A stretch of DNA of 64,000 nucleotides from contig WPIF01000010.1 of NCBI GenBank assembly GCA_009773185.1, positions 27,853 through 91,852 of the forward strand, in the 5' to 3' direction. Positions 43,967-52,760 of the stretch are shown here, piece by piece. The DNA is from Nitrospirota bacterium. Its GTDB lineage: Bacteria > Nitrospirota > Thermodesulfovibrionia > Thermodesulfovibrionales > UBA1546. The notes under the pieces were generated by a model, which did no database searches, was not told the origin of the DNA, and saw only the letters and a list, made by a program, of their open reading frames with translations. The stretch's first letter is position 1, and each line of letters begins with the position of its first letter. A program made the position numbers and the translations under genes.

Positions 43967-45463
43967 TTACCCTTCTGAAACTTTTTCCCCTATTTCCCCT
44001 ATTGAACCTGTTTCCCCTTTATCAGTTTTAAGGATAACATGAAATGTGCTGCCAATACCAATCCGGCTTTCTACAACTATTTTCCCGTTGTGTTTTTCGA
44101 CTATGTTTCTGCTTATTGCAAGGCCGAGCCCTGTGCCTGCGTGCCTTGTGGTGAAAAACGGCTTGAATATATTTTTAAGGGCGTACTCTTCTATGCCCTG
44201 TCCGGTATCGGAAAAGGCCACCTCGGCCTCATCACTGTTGGACGTAAAATAAGTGGCTATTGTGAGTGTTCCTCCGGCAGGCATTGATTGAAGGGCATTC
44301 AGCATTAAGTTTAAAAATACCTGTTGCATCTGTTCCGGGTCAACATTTATTTCACCTATATCGTCTCCGGGAATCAATCTAATGATAACTCCCTGTCTTT
44401 GTGCCTGCAAGTCTACCAATCTTATGGCCCGTTCAATAATCGGCTGAAGGGATGTCAGTACCGGATGAAGGTCAGGCGGCCTTGCAAAGACAAGAAGTTC
44501 TTTTACTGACCTGTCAAGCCGGTCTATTTCATTCAGGACTTCAGTTATGACCTCTTTACGCGGATCGGTTGCAGAGAAGTCTTCTGCAAGGACCTGTATG
44601 GCCCCGCTTATCCCCGCTAGCGGATTTTTGATTTCATGAGCTATGGCGGATGCCAGTTCTCCGATTGTTGCCAGTTTCTCAATGTTCTGGATATCTTCAA
44701 AGTGGCACTTTTCTATCTCCCGCCTTGCCTTATCAAGTTCAAAAAGCATGGAATTCAGGGAGGACGCAAGTTTCCCTATCTCATCTTTTCTCCGCGTAAG
44801 AAATTTTACTGCCAGATCTCCTGCTTCTGCCTTTTTCATTGTATCTATGATCGAGATGATAGGCCTGTTGACGAGGTAAGTGGTAAGTATGCTCAAAAAT
44901 ATTGAGATAACAATAAGGGTTATTATCGAGAACAACACCATCCTTTTTCTGGAATCGTTAATCCTCTGAATGGTTTTAGTCATTGATACCTCGATATCAA
45001 GAACGCCTATTATTTCTCCCTTTGTTCCGTGACATCTCTGGCAGGGGCGCTCGTTATATATAGGAGCTATCATTGAATAGACTGCCTTTCCTTCTTTTTC
45101 ATGGGAAAAGACCTCCGGCAGCTTTTGGGTTTTGAATCTTGCCATGTGTTCAGGAGGGACAGGAGTGTTTATCTGAGAGGGGAGAGAAGAACTTATTATT
45201 GTTCCGTCAGGTGTGAATATCCATGCCTTCTCAACATCCTCGGTGATAACAGTTTCGATGAATTTCTGGAATTCCCGTCCTCTTCCTTCAAGCATGATTG
45301 TTATGAGGGTGTTTCTTATTATTTCAGTGATAAGAGAGATTCTTTCTTTTTCGTCTTCCTGAATCTCTTTTTCCTGCAGGCGCAGGTTTTTATAGGAAAA
45401 AGCCCCTATTATCACGAACAGTATGCATGTTGTAAAAAGGATGTATTTACTTTTAAGATTCAT
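43967..45463 (-). CDS. Sensor histidine kinase with CxxCH heme-binding periplasmic domain
   Basis: The 498-residue kinase has membrane helices at about 7-25 and 175-198. Between them lies a periplasmic sensor of the Tll0287/DUF3365 style, with C141-Q-R-C144-H145 (a c-type heme attachment motif) in YNERPCQRCHGTKGEIIGVLDIEVS. HAMP (about 198-250), HisKA with His276 in AIAHEIKNPLAGISG and the ATPase domain (DPEQMQQVFLNLMLNAL, FKPFFTTRHAGTGLGLAISRNIV) follow. It probably senses redox state or gas through covalent heme and phosphorylates the next-door NtrC regulator. It sits behind the cytochrome c maturation genes. Confidence 0.93.
   Translation of the reverse strand: MNLKSKYILFTTCILFVIIGAFSYKNLRLQEKEIQEDEKERISLITEIIRNTLITIMLEGRGREFQKFIETVITEDVEKAWIFTPDGTIISSSLPSQINTPVPPEHMARFKTQKLPEVFSHEKEGKAVYSMIAPIYNERPCQRCHGTKGEIIGVLDIEVSMTKTIQRINDSRKRMVLFSIITLIVISIFLSILTTYLVNRPIISIIDTMKKAEAGDLAVKFLTRRKDEIGKLASSLNSMLFELDKARREIEKCHFEDIQNIEKLATIGELASAIAHEIKNPLAGISGAIQVLAEDFSATDPRKEVITEVLNEIDRLDRSVKELLVFARPPDLHPVLTSLQPIIERAIRLVDLQAQRQGVIIRLIPGDDIGEINVDPEQMQQVFLNLMLNALQSMPAGGTLTIATYFTSNSDEAEVAFSDTGQGIEEYALKNIFKPFFTTRHAGTGLGLAISRNIVEKHNGKIVVESRIGIGSTFHVILKTDKGETGSIGEIGEKVSEG
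45029..45043 (-). other. CxxCH heme attachment motif in the kinase sensor
   Basis: The codons for CQRCH lie in the periplasmic loop, on the correct side of the membrane for covalent heme attachment by the ResB/CcsA system encoded just upstream. Confidence 0.8.
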
Positions 45464-45542
45464 TCCAAAAAATTCAGGTTGAGTCTGAGGCCAAGGTTGA
45501 GAAAATTTTTAACCTTAACCCTGGCCCGGACCTCTTTCTTTA

Positions 45543-46658
45543 TTATTCAAGGCTCCCGTAAGCATGAAGCCCTGAGAGAAGCAAATTAACTCCAAGGTAG
45601 GTAAATATCACGGCTATAAAGCCCATTACTGCAACGATTGCGACTTTTTTGCCTCTCCATCCCCTGAGCAGGCGGCTGTGCAGAAAAAAGGCATATACAA
45701 ACCATGTAATGAGCGACCATGTCTCTTTCGGGTCCCAGCTCCAGTAAACACCCCATGCCTGGTCTGCCCATATTGCCCCGAATATAAGCCCGCCAAGGGT
45801 GAAGATGGGAAAACCTATTGCAATGCTTTTATAAGTAATTTCATCCAGCATCTCTGCAGATATCGAGAATGAGCCTACAATTTTTTTGAGTATGTGCCCG
45901 TATTTCCAGACCATGAATATGAAAGCCACCGCTATGAGCAGGCTGAAGATTGAAACCGCCACGGATTTATTCAGGAATGATGCCTTAAAGAGGTAGCTTT
46001 TTATCAAAGTCTCCGGGGTTTTAATAGCGAGCCCGAAGCTGAGATAATCAAGTCCCATTGCAAAAAGAACTACAATGAAGATGCCTGACGTGACTGTCCA
46101 GAAGATATATGAGGATTCGGTGCGCTTGTCTGTTTTCAGTATCAGGTACATCAGTCCGGTGCTGAATGAGAGTGCAAATGTCGAATATGATATGAAGCTC
46201 ATCATGACATGCGCCAGTAACCAGTTGCTCTGCAGCGCAGGCACCAGAGGTTCTATTTCCTTTGACATGCCGGAGATATCTATAAATGCCAGTGCAAGGC
46301 CTGCTATGGGGGTCACAAAAGCGCCGAAAGAACGGGTCTTATATTTAAGCTCTATTATAAGATACCCCAAGATCAGGCACCAGACAAAGAATATAAGCGA
46401 CTCGAAGAGATTTCTCAAGGGAGCGCTTCTCAGAACAGACACTATAAAAGTGCTTTCAGGCGACATCATTGTCCACTGCGCATAATGTTCGGTCCATCTT
46501 ATTACGATTGCTATGGTCTGGGAAACAAATCCAGCTATTGTGACTGTTGTTGCCGCTATGCCTACCTGTGAATTCCTGAAGGCAAGATATGTTATATAGA
46601 TTATCATTGCCAGGATATAAGCCATTGTAGATATGCCAAATAATGTGGAACTGTTCAT
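45543..46658 (-). CDS. ccsA: Cytochrome c biogenesis protein CcsA/CcsB (system II heme handling)
   Basis: The 371-residue multi-pass membrane protein has the tryptophan-rich WWD-type motif WADQAWGVYWSWDPKETWSLITWFVYAFFLHSRL, with conserved histidines (HAVMMSF-type near 150, FFLHSRL, and GLHAYGSLE at the end). With ResB it moves heme to the periplasm and attaches it to apocytochromes. Its ATG overlaps the resB stop (ATGA), so the two are co-translated. Naming differs between groups (CcsA, CcsB, ResC). Confidence 0.94.
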   Translation of the reverse strand: MNSSTLFGISTMAYILAMIIYITYLAFRNSQVGIAATTVTIAGFVSQTIAIVIRWTEHYAQWTMMSPESTFIVSVLRSAPLRNLFESLIFFVWCLILGYLIIELKYKTRSFGAFVTPIAGLALAFIDISGMSKEIEPLVPALQSNWLLAHVMMSFISYSTFALSFSTGLMYLILKTDKRTESSYIFWTVTSGIFIVVLFAMGLDYLSFGLAIKTPETLIKSYLFKASFLNKSVAVSIFSLLIAVAFIFMVWKYGHILKKIVGSFSISAEMLDEITYKSIAIGFPIFTLGGLIFGAIWADQAWGVYWSWDPKETWSLITWFVYAFFLHSRLLRGWRGKKVAIVAVMGFIAVIFTYLGVNLLLSGLHAYGSLE

Positions 46659-48220
46659 TGCTTTCCTCCTCCATCTGATTTGCTCAGAAGGGCCATCATT
46701 TTATCAGTCTTTGCTTCGAGTGCCGTCCTGTTTTTATTTGCTGTAAGGGCAACAATAATACGTGTGCTGTTTTTTTCTTCGAGAAGCCTGACCCATATTT
46801 TTTTATGACTCATAAAAAAGGTAATATAAAGGCCGACAGCCATGACCATACAGCCGAGATAAACAACCCATACTCCCGGGTCTTTTCTTACCTGCAGGCC
46901 TGTATATTCAACGCCCCAGTAGTCTACGAACTCTACTGTGTGCCCATCGGGAAGGCCCCATGTCTGGGGATATCTTTTCATTATCCAGCCTGAATATTTT
47001 GTTTTTCCTTTTTCTGAAAACTCCAGGAATACGGCAGGATTATTCATCTGTTCTGCGAAGGTAAACGGCCTGTTATTAGCGTCAAATGAAAGGGCAGGGC
47101 TGAAATCTTTTAATGTCCCTTGTAAGTCAGTGCCGGGGATAATAAATTTATCATCACGGTGCATCTGCCTGGTTTCCGGGGCGCCGGATTTCGGCGTTAT
47201 TTTCATGATAAATTCACCGTGTGCGTTTGGGACCATGCCAAAACTCGACTGATAGAAAGTAACATCATTGTAGGTAAGAGGGTCGTTGACCACTATGCTT
47301 TTTTTAAACACCTCTTTGTTGCCTTTTATTATTGTCAGCCAGCTCCTGTATTCTTTCGGCATATTGGAGCCTTTATAGAAGTCTACCAGAAAGTTATCGC
47401 ACCTTATGCTGAAGCCGAGAGGCCAGATTCCGTATCTCTTCATCTTTGTTCTTAATGTTTTTTCGTCCACTCCAAACTGCCTGGCTGCCTCCTTAGCATT
47501 TCCCTCTGTTGCCTGTAATCTCTCTATTATGGCTTCCATCTCTGATTCTTCTTCCCTGCTTAAAAAACCGCCAGGCGCGAATGCCACAGAGTAAGTTTTT
47601 CCCTCGGGCAGGTTGAGATATCCCTTAAAACCAAAAATTATGCCGATGATTGCGCCTCCCAGTATCAGAAGAATGCTCAGGTGTGTTATATAAACGCCAA
47701 GGCGCGTGTAATTGCCCTTTTCCGAATAAAACTGATAACCGGTTGCTTCTTTTGCCTCTAGGAATTTAAAGCCTGCATGTTTTATGGCAGTTCCAACTGT
47801 CTCTTTTACTTTATCGGGTTTCCCTTTAAGAACGAGTTCTTTTTTCCCGAGATTTTTAAACTGTTCATCTGTCAGAGGCTTGATAGCCTCTTTTGCGAGT
47901 TTCCATATCCTCGGCAGCCTGTCAAGTGAGCAGATTATCAGATTTGCCGCAAAAAGGAGCAGTAGCCCGATGAACCACCATGAATGGTACATATCCATGA
48001 AGCCGAGGCTGTCAAGGATTTTATAAAATGCCGGAGCATTGGAGTCGCCGAAGAATTTAGCCAGCAGCTTAAGATTTTTTTCAGGCGCGACATTCTGCTC
48101 TACGATTGTACCTACGATTGACGTGAGCCCGATGAGCGCAAAAAGCACAACGGCAAGTGTTATGGATGCAAAAAAATTCCAAATTTTATCTATGATTGAT
48201 TTGTTTTTATTTTCTTCCAC
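46655..48220 (-). CDS. resB: ResB-family cytochrome c biogenesis protein with inserted helix-turn-helix
   Basis: The 521-residue protein has the ResB layout: membrane helices at about 18-38, 82-98 and 176-198, a large periplasmic domain, and a last helix near 455-475. The family segments SITLAVVLFALIGLTSIVGTIVEQN and WWFIGLLLLFAANLIICSLDRLPR are intact. Between GKTYSVAF and LGFSIRCDNFLVDFY, residues of about 217-267 insert EEESEMEAIIERLQATEGNAKEAARQFGVDEKTLRTKMKRYGIW, which reads as a Fis-type HTH. The start is GTG with AGAGGAGA in front. It forms an operon with ccsA and the kinase. Confidence 0.92.
   Translation of the reverse strand: MEENKNKSIIDKIWNFFASITLAVVLFALIGLTSIVGTIVEQNVAPEKNLKLLAKFFGDSNAPAFYKILDSLGFMDMYHSWWFIGLLLLFAANLIICSLDRLPRIWKLAKEAIKPLTDEQFKNLGKKELVLKGKPDKVKETVGTAIKHAGFKFLEAKEATGYQFYSEKGNYTRLGVYITHLSILLILGGAIIGIIFGFKGYLNLPEGKTYSVAFAPGGFLSREEESEMEAIIERLQATEGNAKEAARQFGVDEKTLRTKMKRYGIWPLGFSIRCDNFLVDFYKGSNMPKEYRSWLTIIKGNKEVFKKSIVVNDPLTYNDVTFYQSSFGMVPNAHGEFIMKITPKSGAPETRQMHRDDKFIIPGTDLQGTLKDFSPALSFDANNRPFTFAEQMNNPAVFLEFSEKGKTKYSGWIMKRYPQTWGLPDGHTVEFVDYWGVEYTGLQVRKDPGVWVVYLGCMVMAVGLYITFFMSHKKIWVRLLEEKNSTRIIVALTANKNRTALEAKTDKMMALLSKSDGGGKQ
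47426..47542 (-). other. Fis-like helix-turn-helix insertion within resB
   Basis: Residues 227-265 (MEAIIERLQATEGNAKEAARQFGVDEKTLRTKMKRYGI) fit the HTH_8/Fis pattern: a first helix, the GN.KEAA turn and the recognition helix TLRTKMKRYGI. They closely resemble the end of the NtrC regulator in the same operon (TRGNQTKSSRLLNITRDALRYRMQKFG). By ResB topology it should face the periplasm, where DNA binding would make no sense. Confidence 0.75.
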
Positions 48221-48328
48221 TATACTATTCTCCTCTGTGAGCCGGATAAATTACTATCTTTTATCATAAAGTTTTTAGCTGAAACAAGCAAGGATTTTTT
48301 GGATTTATTGCAGGTATGGCATTTTCAG

Positions 48329-48832
48329 TCAGTCATTGAGGATTTTGGGCTTATCCCTTTTTGCATTAACAATGCAGAAAAATCCAAAGGGTGATTTAAA
48401 CGGATTCCTTAATTGATGAGGAGTGCTTGGAGAGATGTAGAGCGTATCCATAAAGTTCATCACATGAGATTTTGTTCCGACCGCAACTTTGCCTTTTCCC
48501 CTCACGCATATTACGACATGCTCGTGTTTATGCCTCTCAAAACTGCTGCAACCGCCGGAAGCAATCTCAAAATATCTGAGATGGAACTTGCACGTTTCAC
48601 CCTTATTACCGATTAAGGTCTGTCGTACAATATCAGCCCAGCTCCCTTTGATTGGTTTGTATCTTTCTGTTTTTATTCCATGCCATTTAAAGTTTTTGTG
48701 TTTATAGAGCCTGCTTTTATTTACGGCAGCCGTACTCTTTGTTTTTTTAATTTCTTTCCCTGCTCTTTCGCCTCGGCGAATCCGACCGGGTGCGGACCAA
48801 TCGCAGGTTATAGGAGTTTTATTAATAGGCAT
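48329..48832 (-). CDS. Cupin-domain protein
   Basis: The 167-residue protein has a C-terminal cupin (about 80-160) with metal-ligand His residues in SSFERHKHEHVVICVRGKGKVAVG and the second motif DTLYISPSTPHQLRNPF. The N-terminal 60 residues are basic and of unknown fold (IRRGERAGKEIKKTKSTAAVNKSR). They may be partly derived from a dispersed repeat, so the true start could lie further in. The substrate is unknown; small cupins include metal-dependent isomerases, dioxygenases and sensors. Confidence 0.75.
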   Translation of the reverse strand: MPINKTPITCDWSAPGRIRRGERAGKEIKKTKSTAAVNKSRLYKHKNFKWHGIKTERYKPIKGSWADIVRQTLIGNKGETCKFHLRYFEIASGGCSSFERHKHEHVVICVRGKGKVAVGTKSHVMNFMDTLYISPSTPHQLRNPFKSPFGFFCIVNAKRDKPKILND

Positions 48833-48856
48833 ACGCTATCCCCAGGTGCTATATAT

Positions 48857-49258
48857 CTATAGGATTTTAATGAACCCATACTGTATGAAGTGAGAGTCAA
48901 AAGTAAAAGCGGTCCTAATCTTTAATCTTTCCATCAATGCAAAGCTTGTGCAGTCTGTAAATGAGAAGTCTTTATCGTTATATTTTTCAAGAATCTTCCA
49001 TGCTCTTTCCCAATCACTAAGGGTTATGGACAGAACTTTAAGAAAAGGTATTGCCTTTAATTTAGCCGAGAAGTTAACTGTAGCCTTGTTGCCGATGGTC
49101 TTCAGTAGAAGATTATATGTTTCTACAAGGACTAAATCAGAAGTTACAATTTGGGTTCTTTTGAGTATAAGAGCCGTATATAGCTGGCTGGCCTCGTTTG
49201 AATACTGGTCATTACTGTCTGCAATTGCAATCCATGCACCAGTATCAATGAACACCAT
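48857..49258 (-). CDS. PIN-domain toxin (VapC-like)
   Basis: The 133-residue protein has the four acidic PIN residues in the right order: MVFIDTGAWIAIAD, LVLVETYN, FSFTDCTSFALME and AFTFDSHF. PIN toxins cleave RNA (often initiator tRNA or rRNA) with Mg. It starts one base into the end of the upstream antitoxin gene, the usual toxin-antitoxin order. Confidence 0.9.
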   Translation of the reverse strand: MVFIDTGAWIAIADSNDQYSNEASQLYTALILKRTQIVTSDLVLVETYNLLLKTIGNKATVNFSAKLKAIPFLKVLSITLSDWERAWKILEKYNDKDFSFTDCTSFALMERLKIRTAFTFDSHFIQYGFIKIL

Positions 49259-49497
49259 TATCGAGATCTCTTGAGAATATGACGTTTTTTGCCATAAAGG
49301 TACTCATCATGTTTCTGAGCTGTATCTTTAAACTGACTTTTACCGATGCCAATGATGCTCAGAGATTCTTTAGTCATATCATCTATTTCGCCTTCTGTGA
49401 ATACATTTAGTGAAACTCTTTGATGTTCGCCAAGCCTAATTTTTTTAACTGGCTTAAATACTCCATCCTCATAAATAGCCTCTACTGTTTTGGGCAT
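49258..49497 (-). CDS. DUF104-type antitoxin of the PIN toxin
   Basis: The start is set to 49497 (MPKTVEAIYEDGVFKPVKKI; 79 residues) because AAAGGAGG precedes it. The N-terminus matches the AF2212/DUF104 antitoxin type (YEDGVFKPVKKIRLGEHQRVSL), and a toxin-binding tail follows (KDTAQKHDEYLYGKKRHI). It is coupled to the vapC-like gene. Confidence 0.85.
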   Translation of the reverse strand: MPKTVEAIYEDGVFKPVKKIRLGEHQRVSLNVFTEGEIDDMTKESLSIIGIGKSQFKDTAQKHDEYLYGKKRHILKRSR

Positions 49498-49565
49498 AAG
49501 AACCTCCTTTTGCAAGCAAGTTTATTTTATCACAGATGGAAAGATAGGGGGGAAGAAAATATATA

Positions 49566-49777
49566 GAGCCTGTCAGCGAGGCTATTGTTCATGTCATTAA
49601 GCACAACGTCAAAATTACAGGCATTTGCAGGGGTGCAGATGACGACAATGTTCTCGCTGCGCCCTTGCGGCAAAGGCAGCTTATCTTGTAACAGGAGATG
49701 CTGATCTGCTTGCGCTGAAAAACTTCAGAGGAGTCAAAATTATCAGTCCAAGGGACTTTGAAGCGTTGTTTGATTGA
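49566..49777 (+). pseudogene. Remnant of a PIN-family toxin gene (frameshifted)
   Basis: On the plus strand, one frame reads EPVSEAIVHVIKHNVKITGICRGADDDNVLAA. After a frame change near 49660 it continues ALAAKAAYLVTGDADLLALKNFRGVKIISPRDFEALFD and stops at 49777. This is the C-terminal half of a PIN toxin (COG1569 type), with the DDDN and GDADLL acidic motifs. It has no N-terminal half or start codon. The minus-strand ORF at 49589 is its shadow. The rest of the 49498-49895 gap holds no gene that I can see. Confidence 0.7.
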
Positions 49778-49895
49778 GTCATGATTTTCGCGCTGACGCA
49801 CTCTTGCACTTTTGTACTTCCACGCTATCTAAAAAACCTGAAGGTGTCCCTGGGTTTTCCATGTCTTCAAATTAGACATTTATTGATGAGTTTCG

Positions 49896-50567
49896 CTATC
49901 TCCCCGATGTTGAACTCATTATAATGCCCAGTGAAAGCCATACTAAACCCACCGCAGAGATTCTCAGTCCGCCAGTCTGAGCTGCCTCAAGCTTCTTCCT
50001 TGTTTCATGATCCTCATTTTCTCGGAGAATCCGCTCTTCATCCAGTTGAGAACGAGTCTTTCGAATTTCATGATCTTGTCGCTGCTGTGATTGGTCAAAC
50101 CGAGCATTTAAGTCGGAAAGATTTGCCTCAATCGCCTCCAATCGTTTTTCTATAGGTGCGTTGGGGTCAGCTGGACGCCAAGTATATCCGCTCATACTCA
50201 TCTCGATTGCAGGAAGGGTTAAATTGACCTCAGCAGTTATCGGTCTCAGATAGTATTTAGGGAATCGCTTAGCCCATGTCAGCGTAAGCTGAAAGAAGTG
50301 TGGATATCCGAACAATTTTCTTGTTTCACGGAGTCCCAAGGCAACTGTGGCAACTCCAAAAAGTTGCAGAAACATTCCAGCTATCCTAATCTTCAGTTCA
50401 CTGACACCTCCCCAAAATATGCAGTATACAGATATACTAATGACGAGGATACATAGCCAAAAGAGGCGTGGCTCTGAAATCCACAGAACAATCGCTTTAA
50501 TCCATCGAATAAAATTACCTAATATCATTTGTAATTTTATAATGAGGGACTTACCAGATTTTCTCAA
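49896..50567 (-). CDS. Hypothetical membrane protein with C-terminal coiled coil
   Basis: The track ORF starts at 50654 inside a dispersed repeat; a TTG at 50567 with GAAGGA 8 bases upstream looks better (223 residues), though the start is uncertain. Two membrane helices lie early (about 25-45 and 55-75). A soluble middle follows (YLRPITAEVNLTLPAIEMS), then a charged coiled coil (EKRLEAIEANLSDLNARFDQSQQRQDHEIRKTRSQLDEER) and a final membrane helix. I do not recognise the family. It lies alone next to TA genes. Confidence 0.6.
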   Translation of the reverse strand: MRKSGKSLIIKLQMILGNFIRWIKAIVLWISEPRLFWLCILVISISVYCIFWGGVSELKIRIAGMFLQLFGVATVALGLRETRKLFGYPHFFQLTLTWAKRFPKYYLRPITAEVNLTLPAIEMSMSGYTWRPADPNAPIEKRLEAIEANLSDLNARFDQSQQRQDHEIRKTRSQLDEERILRENEDHETRKKLEAAQTGGLRISAVGLVWLSLGIIMSSTSGR

Positions 50568-50612
50568 TGAAAAGTTCCTTCTCCCCAAACCTGCCCGCAT
50601 TATAACATATAG

Positions 50613-50650
50613 AAAGTGCCATAGAACAGAAGTACCATAGTGCCATAGCC
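50613..50650. repeat. Dispersed repeat GTGCCATAGAACAGAAGTACCATAGTGCCATAG
   Basis: aaagtgccatagaacagaagtaccatagtgccatagcc contains two copies of (g)tgccatag flanking tagaacagaagtacc. It produces the odd peptide LWHYGTSVLWHFLYV if translated, which argues that the hypothetical gene does not start before it. Confidence 0.5.
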
Positions 50651-50688
50651 TCAAAACAAAAATGGGGCCAGCGAGCGTTTAAATCTTT

Positions 50689-51714
50689 TTACTCAAACAC
50701 AATAACACTCTTCAATGAATCCCTTGCCTCTGCTGTCAGCCTGAACGCCTCGGCGGTTTTTTCTATCGTAAACCTGTGAGTAACAAGCTTTTCAGCGCTT
50801 ATAATTCCGCTCTCTATTATTTTAAGCGCATCTGCCGTATCAGTCGGGCCGCATGAATAACTGGTGATTATATTTATGTCTTTAAAGTAAAGCTCGTTCG
50901 GGTTGATTGTTAACTGCTCATCAGGCTTTGCAGGCGTGAAAAATAAAACCTTTCCTCCGCGTCCTGCTGATTCAATCCCCTGCTTCATTGCATCAATACT
51001 GTTTGGCCCGACTATAACGATATCAGCCATTTCTCCTGAAGTTAAATCTTTAAGGGTTTCAATGAGATTGCTCTTTGAAATATCAATAACCTCATCAGCG
51101 CCTGATTCTTTGGCCTTTTTAAGCCTGAATGGAACCATGTCAGCAGCAATGATTTTTCCTGCTCCGTATTTTCTCGCAAGAAGTATATTCAACTGTCCCA
51201 TAATGCCAAGCCCGATGACAAGGACAGTGTCTCCGCGCCTTATAGAAACCCTTTTCAGGGCTTTAACAACGCACGCAGTTGGCTCTATCAAAGTGCCGTC
51301 TTCATAAGTCAGGGAACCGGGAAGCGTTAATGTATCGTTTTTAAGATTTATATGCGGTATGAGGATATATTCTGAAATGCCTCCAGGGATTATATTTGTC
51401 TTTCTCCATATCTCGCACTGGACATAATCTCCGCGCCTGCAGAACCTGCATGTAAAACACGGTGCGTGGTGATGCGTGAAAACCCTCTCGCCTGATTTAA
51501 CTGTTGTAACTTCTTTGCCTATTGCAACTATTTCTCCCGCAGGTTCATGGCCTATTACAACCGGAGCTTTTTTCTCTATGTACCACGGCATTACATCGCC
51601 TGAGCATATGCCGCAGGCCTTTGTCTTAAGGAGGGCATCCCTTGGCCCGATTTCAGGGACAGGGATGTCCTCTATTCTTATGTCAGTGAAGCTGTAAAGT
51701 TTTGCGGCTTTCAT
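50689..51714 (-). CDS. Zinc-dependent alcohol dehydrogenase (MDR family), paralogue of 5424-6449
   Basis: The 341-residue enzyme has the same layout as the one at 5.4 kb: catalytic zinc region CGICSGDVMPWYIEKKAPVVIGHE, zinc knuckle PCFTCRFCRRGDYVQC, the segment GTLIEPTACVVKAL and the Rossmann motif VLVIGLGIMGQLNI. Extended identity (for example IPGGISEYILIP, GEMADIVIVG) shows duplication. The substrate is unknown. It is downstream of a second MDR gene with a repeat-containing 27-base gap. Confidence 0.86.
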   Translation of the reverse strand: MKAAKLYSFTDIRIEDIPVPEIGPRDALLKTKACGICSGDVMPWYIEKKAPVVIGHEPAGEIVAIGKEVTTVKSGERVFTHHHAPCFTCRFCRRGDYVQCEIWRKTNIIPGGISEYILIPHINLKNDTLTLPGSLTYEDGTLIEPTACVVKALKRVSIRRGDTVLVIGLGIMGQLNILLARKYGAGKIIAADMVPFRLKKAKESGADEVIDISKSNLIETLKDLTSGEMADIVIVGPNSIDAMKQGIESAGRGGKVLFFTPAKPDEQLTINPNELYFKDINIITSYSCGPTDTADALKIIESGIISAEKLVTHRFTIEKTAEAFRLTAEARDSLKSVIVFE

Positions 51715-51716
51715 TT

Positions 51717-51737
51717 TAGCTGATAGCTGATAGCTTT
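51717..51737. repeat. Dispersed TTAGCTGATAGCTGATAGCTT repeat
   Basis: Tandem GATAGCT units in the gap between two MDR dehydrogenase genes share their core with 14254-14290, 14839-14870 and 28961-28991. Confidence 0.5.
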
Positions 51738-51741
51738 CTGT

Positions 51742-52758
51742 TTACGGAATAATCGCATATTTTATCCCTTCGCCTTTTTTTAATTTTAGAAATGCTTTTG
51801 CGGTGTTTTTTAATGGATATTTACCTGAGATGAGCTTTGAAACATTTATCTTTCCTGCCTTCAAGAGGCCATATGCCTCTTTTACGTCATCCGGCGTGAA
51901 ATGAAAAACACCCTTGAGTGTCAATTCATCATAATGAAGCCTTGCCGTGTTATACGTTACAGTAGTTCCTGACTTGCACCCGCCAAACATGATAACTGTT
52001 CCTCCTCTTCTCAGATAACCAACAGACTGCTCCCAAACAGAAGGCTGGCCTGTGCATTCAAATACGTAATCCACGCCTAATCCGGTTGTGAATTTGTTTA
52101 TTGCATTTGCGATTTTGCCGGGCGCGACTGCAACTGATGCGCCGAGTTTTCTTGCGAGCGCTAATCTCTTTTTTTCAAGGCCGGTGATTATCACATCAGC
52201 CCCTTTATCTTTTAATAAGAGGAGGTGCAGCAAGCCGATAGGCCCGGCTCCGATTATCAATGCCTTGTCGCCTTTTTTGATTTTAAGGCCATGCATTCCG
52301 TGGACAACGCATGACAAAGGCTCAAGGAATGCCGCTTCTTTAAAACTGAGATTTTTTGGCTTATGGAAAATATTCTGCTTCACAATATGCGGGGGAAGCA
52401 GAATATATTCAGCAAACGCTCCGAGAACTTTTTTGTCCATTATGCTTTCGCAGAGGTTATAAAGCCCTTTTTGGCAATATCCGCATTTAAGACACGGAGC
52501 GCTGTGAACTGCCATTATCTCATCGCCTCTTTTAAACTTTCTGACACCTTTGCCGGCATCAGCAACTATGCCTGAAAATTCATGGCCGAATACCCCCGGC
52601 ATTGGAATAACAATATGCCCGCGAATGAATGCCTTTAAATCAGTGCCGCATGTGAGCGCTGCTTTTATTTTTACAAGTATTTCTCCGCGCGACGGTTTTG
52701 GGATTTTTGTTTTGAGGAGTTCTATTTTCCCCGGTCTGATAAGAAAACTGGCTTTCAA
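51742..52758 (-). CDS. Zinc-dependent alcohol dehydrogenase (MDR family), second type
   Basis: The 338-residue protein starts with TTG (GGAGA upstream). It has the catalytic zinc segment TCGTDLKAFIRGHIVIPMPGVFGHEF, the structural zinc knuckle PCLKCGYCQKGLYNLC, the EPLSCVVHGMHGL segment and the Rossmann motif ALIIGAGPIGLLHL. It is less similar to the other two. It starts just after the small membrane protein gene and precedes the paralogue, so three enzymes of this family occur in the window. The substrate cannot be read. Confidence 0.86.
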   Translation of the reverse strand: MKASFLIRPGKIELLKTKIPKPSRGEILVKIKAALTCGTDLKAFIRGHIVIPMPGVFGHEFSGIVADAGKGVRKFKRGDEIMAVHSAPCLKCGYCQKGLYNLCESIMDKKVLGAFAEYILLPPHIVKQNIFHKPKNLSFKEAAFLEPLSCVVHGMHGLKIKKGDKALIIGAGPIGLLHLLLLKDKGADVIITGLEKKRLALARKLGASVAVAPGKIANAINKFTTGLGVDYVFECTGQPSVWEQSVGYLRRGGTVIMFGGCKSGTTVTYNTARLHYDELTLKGVFHFTPDDVKEAYGLLKAGKINVSKLISGKYPLKNTAKAFLKLKKGEGIKYAIIP

Positions 52759-52760
52759 GC

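Noticed and set aside
46075-46485. 136-aa plus-strand ORF within ccsA
   Set aside because: It is a shadow; the ccsA frame is conserved throughout the region.
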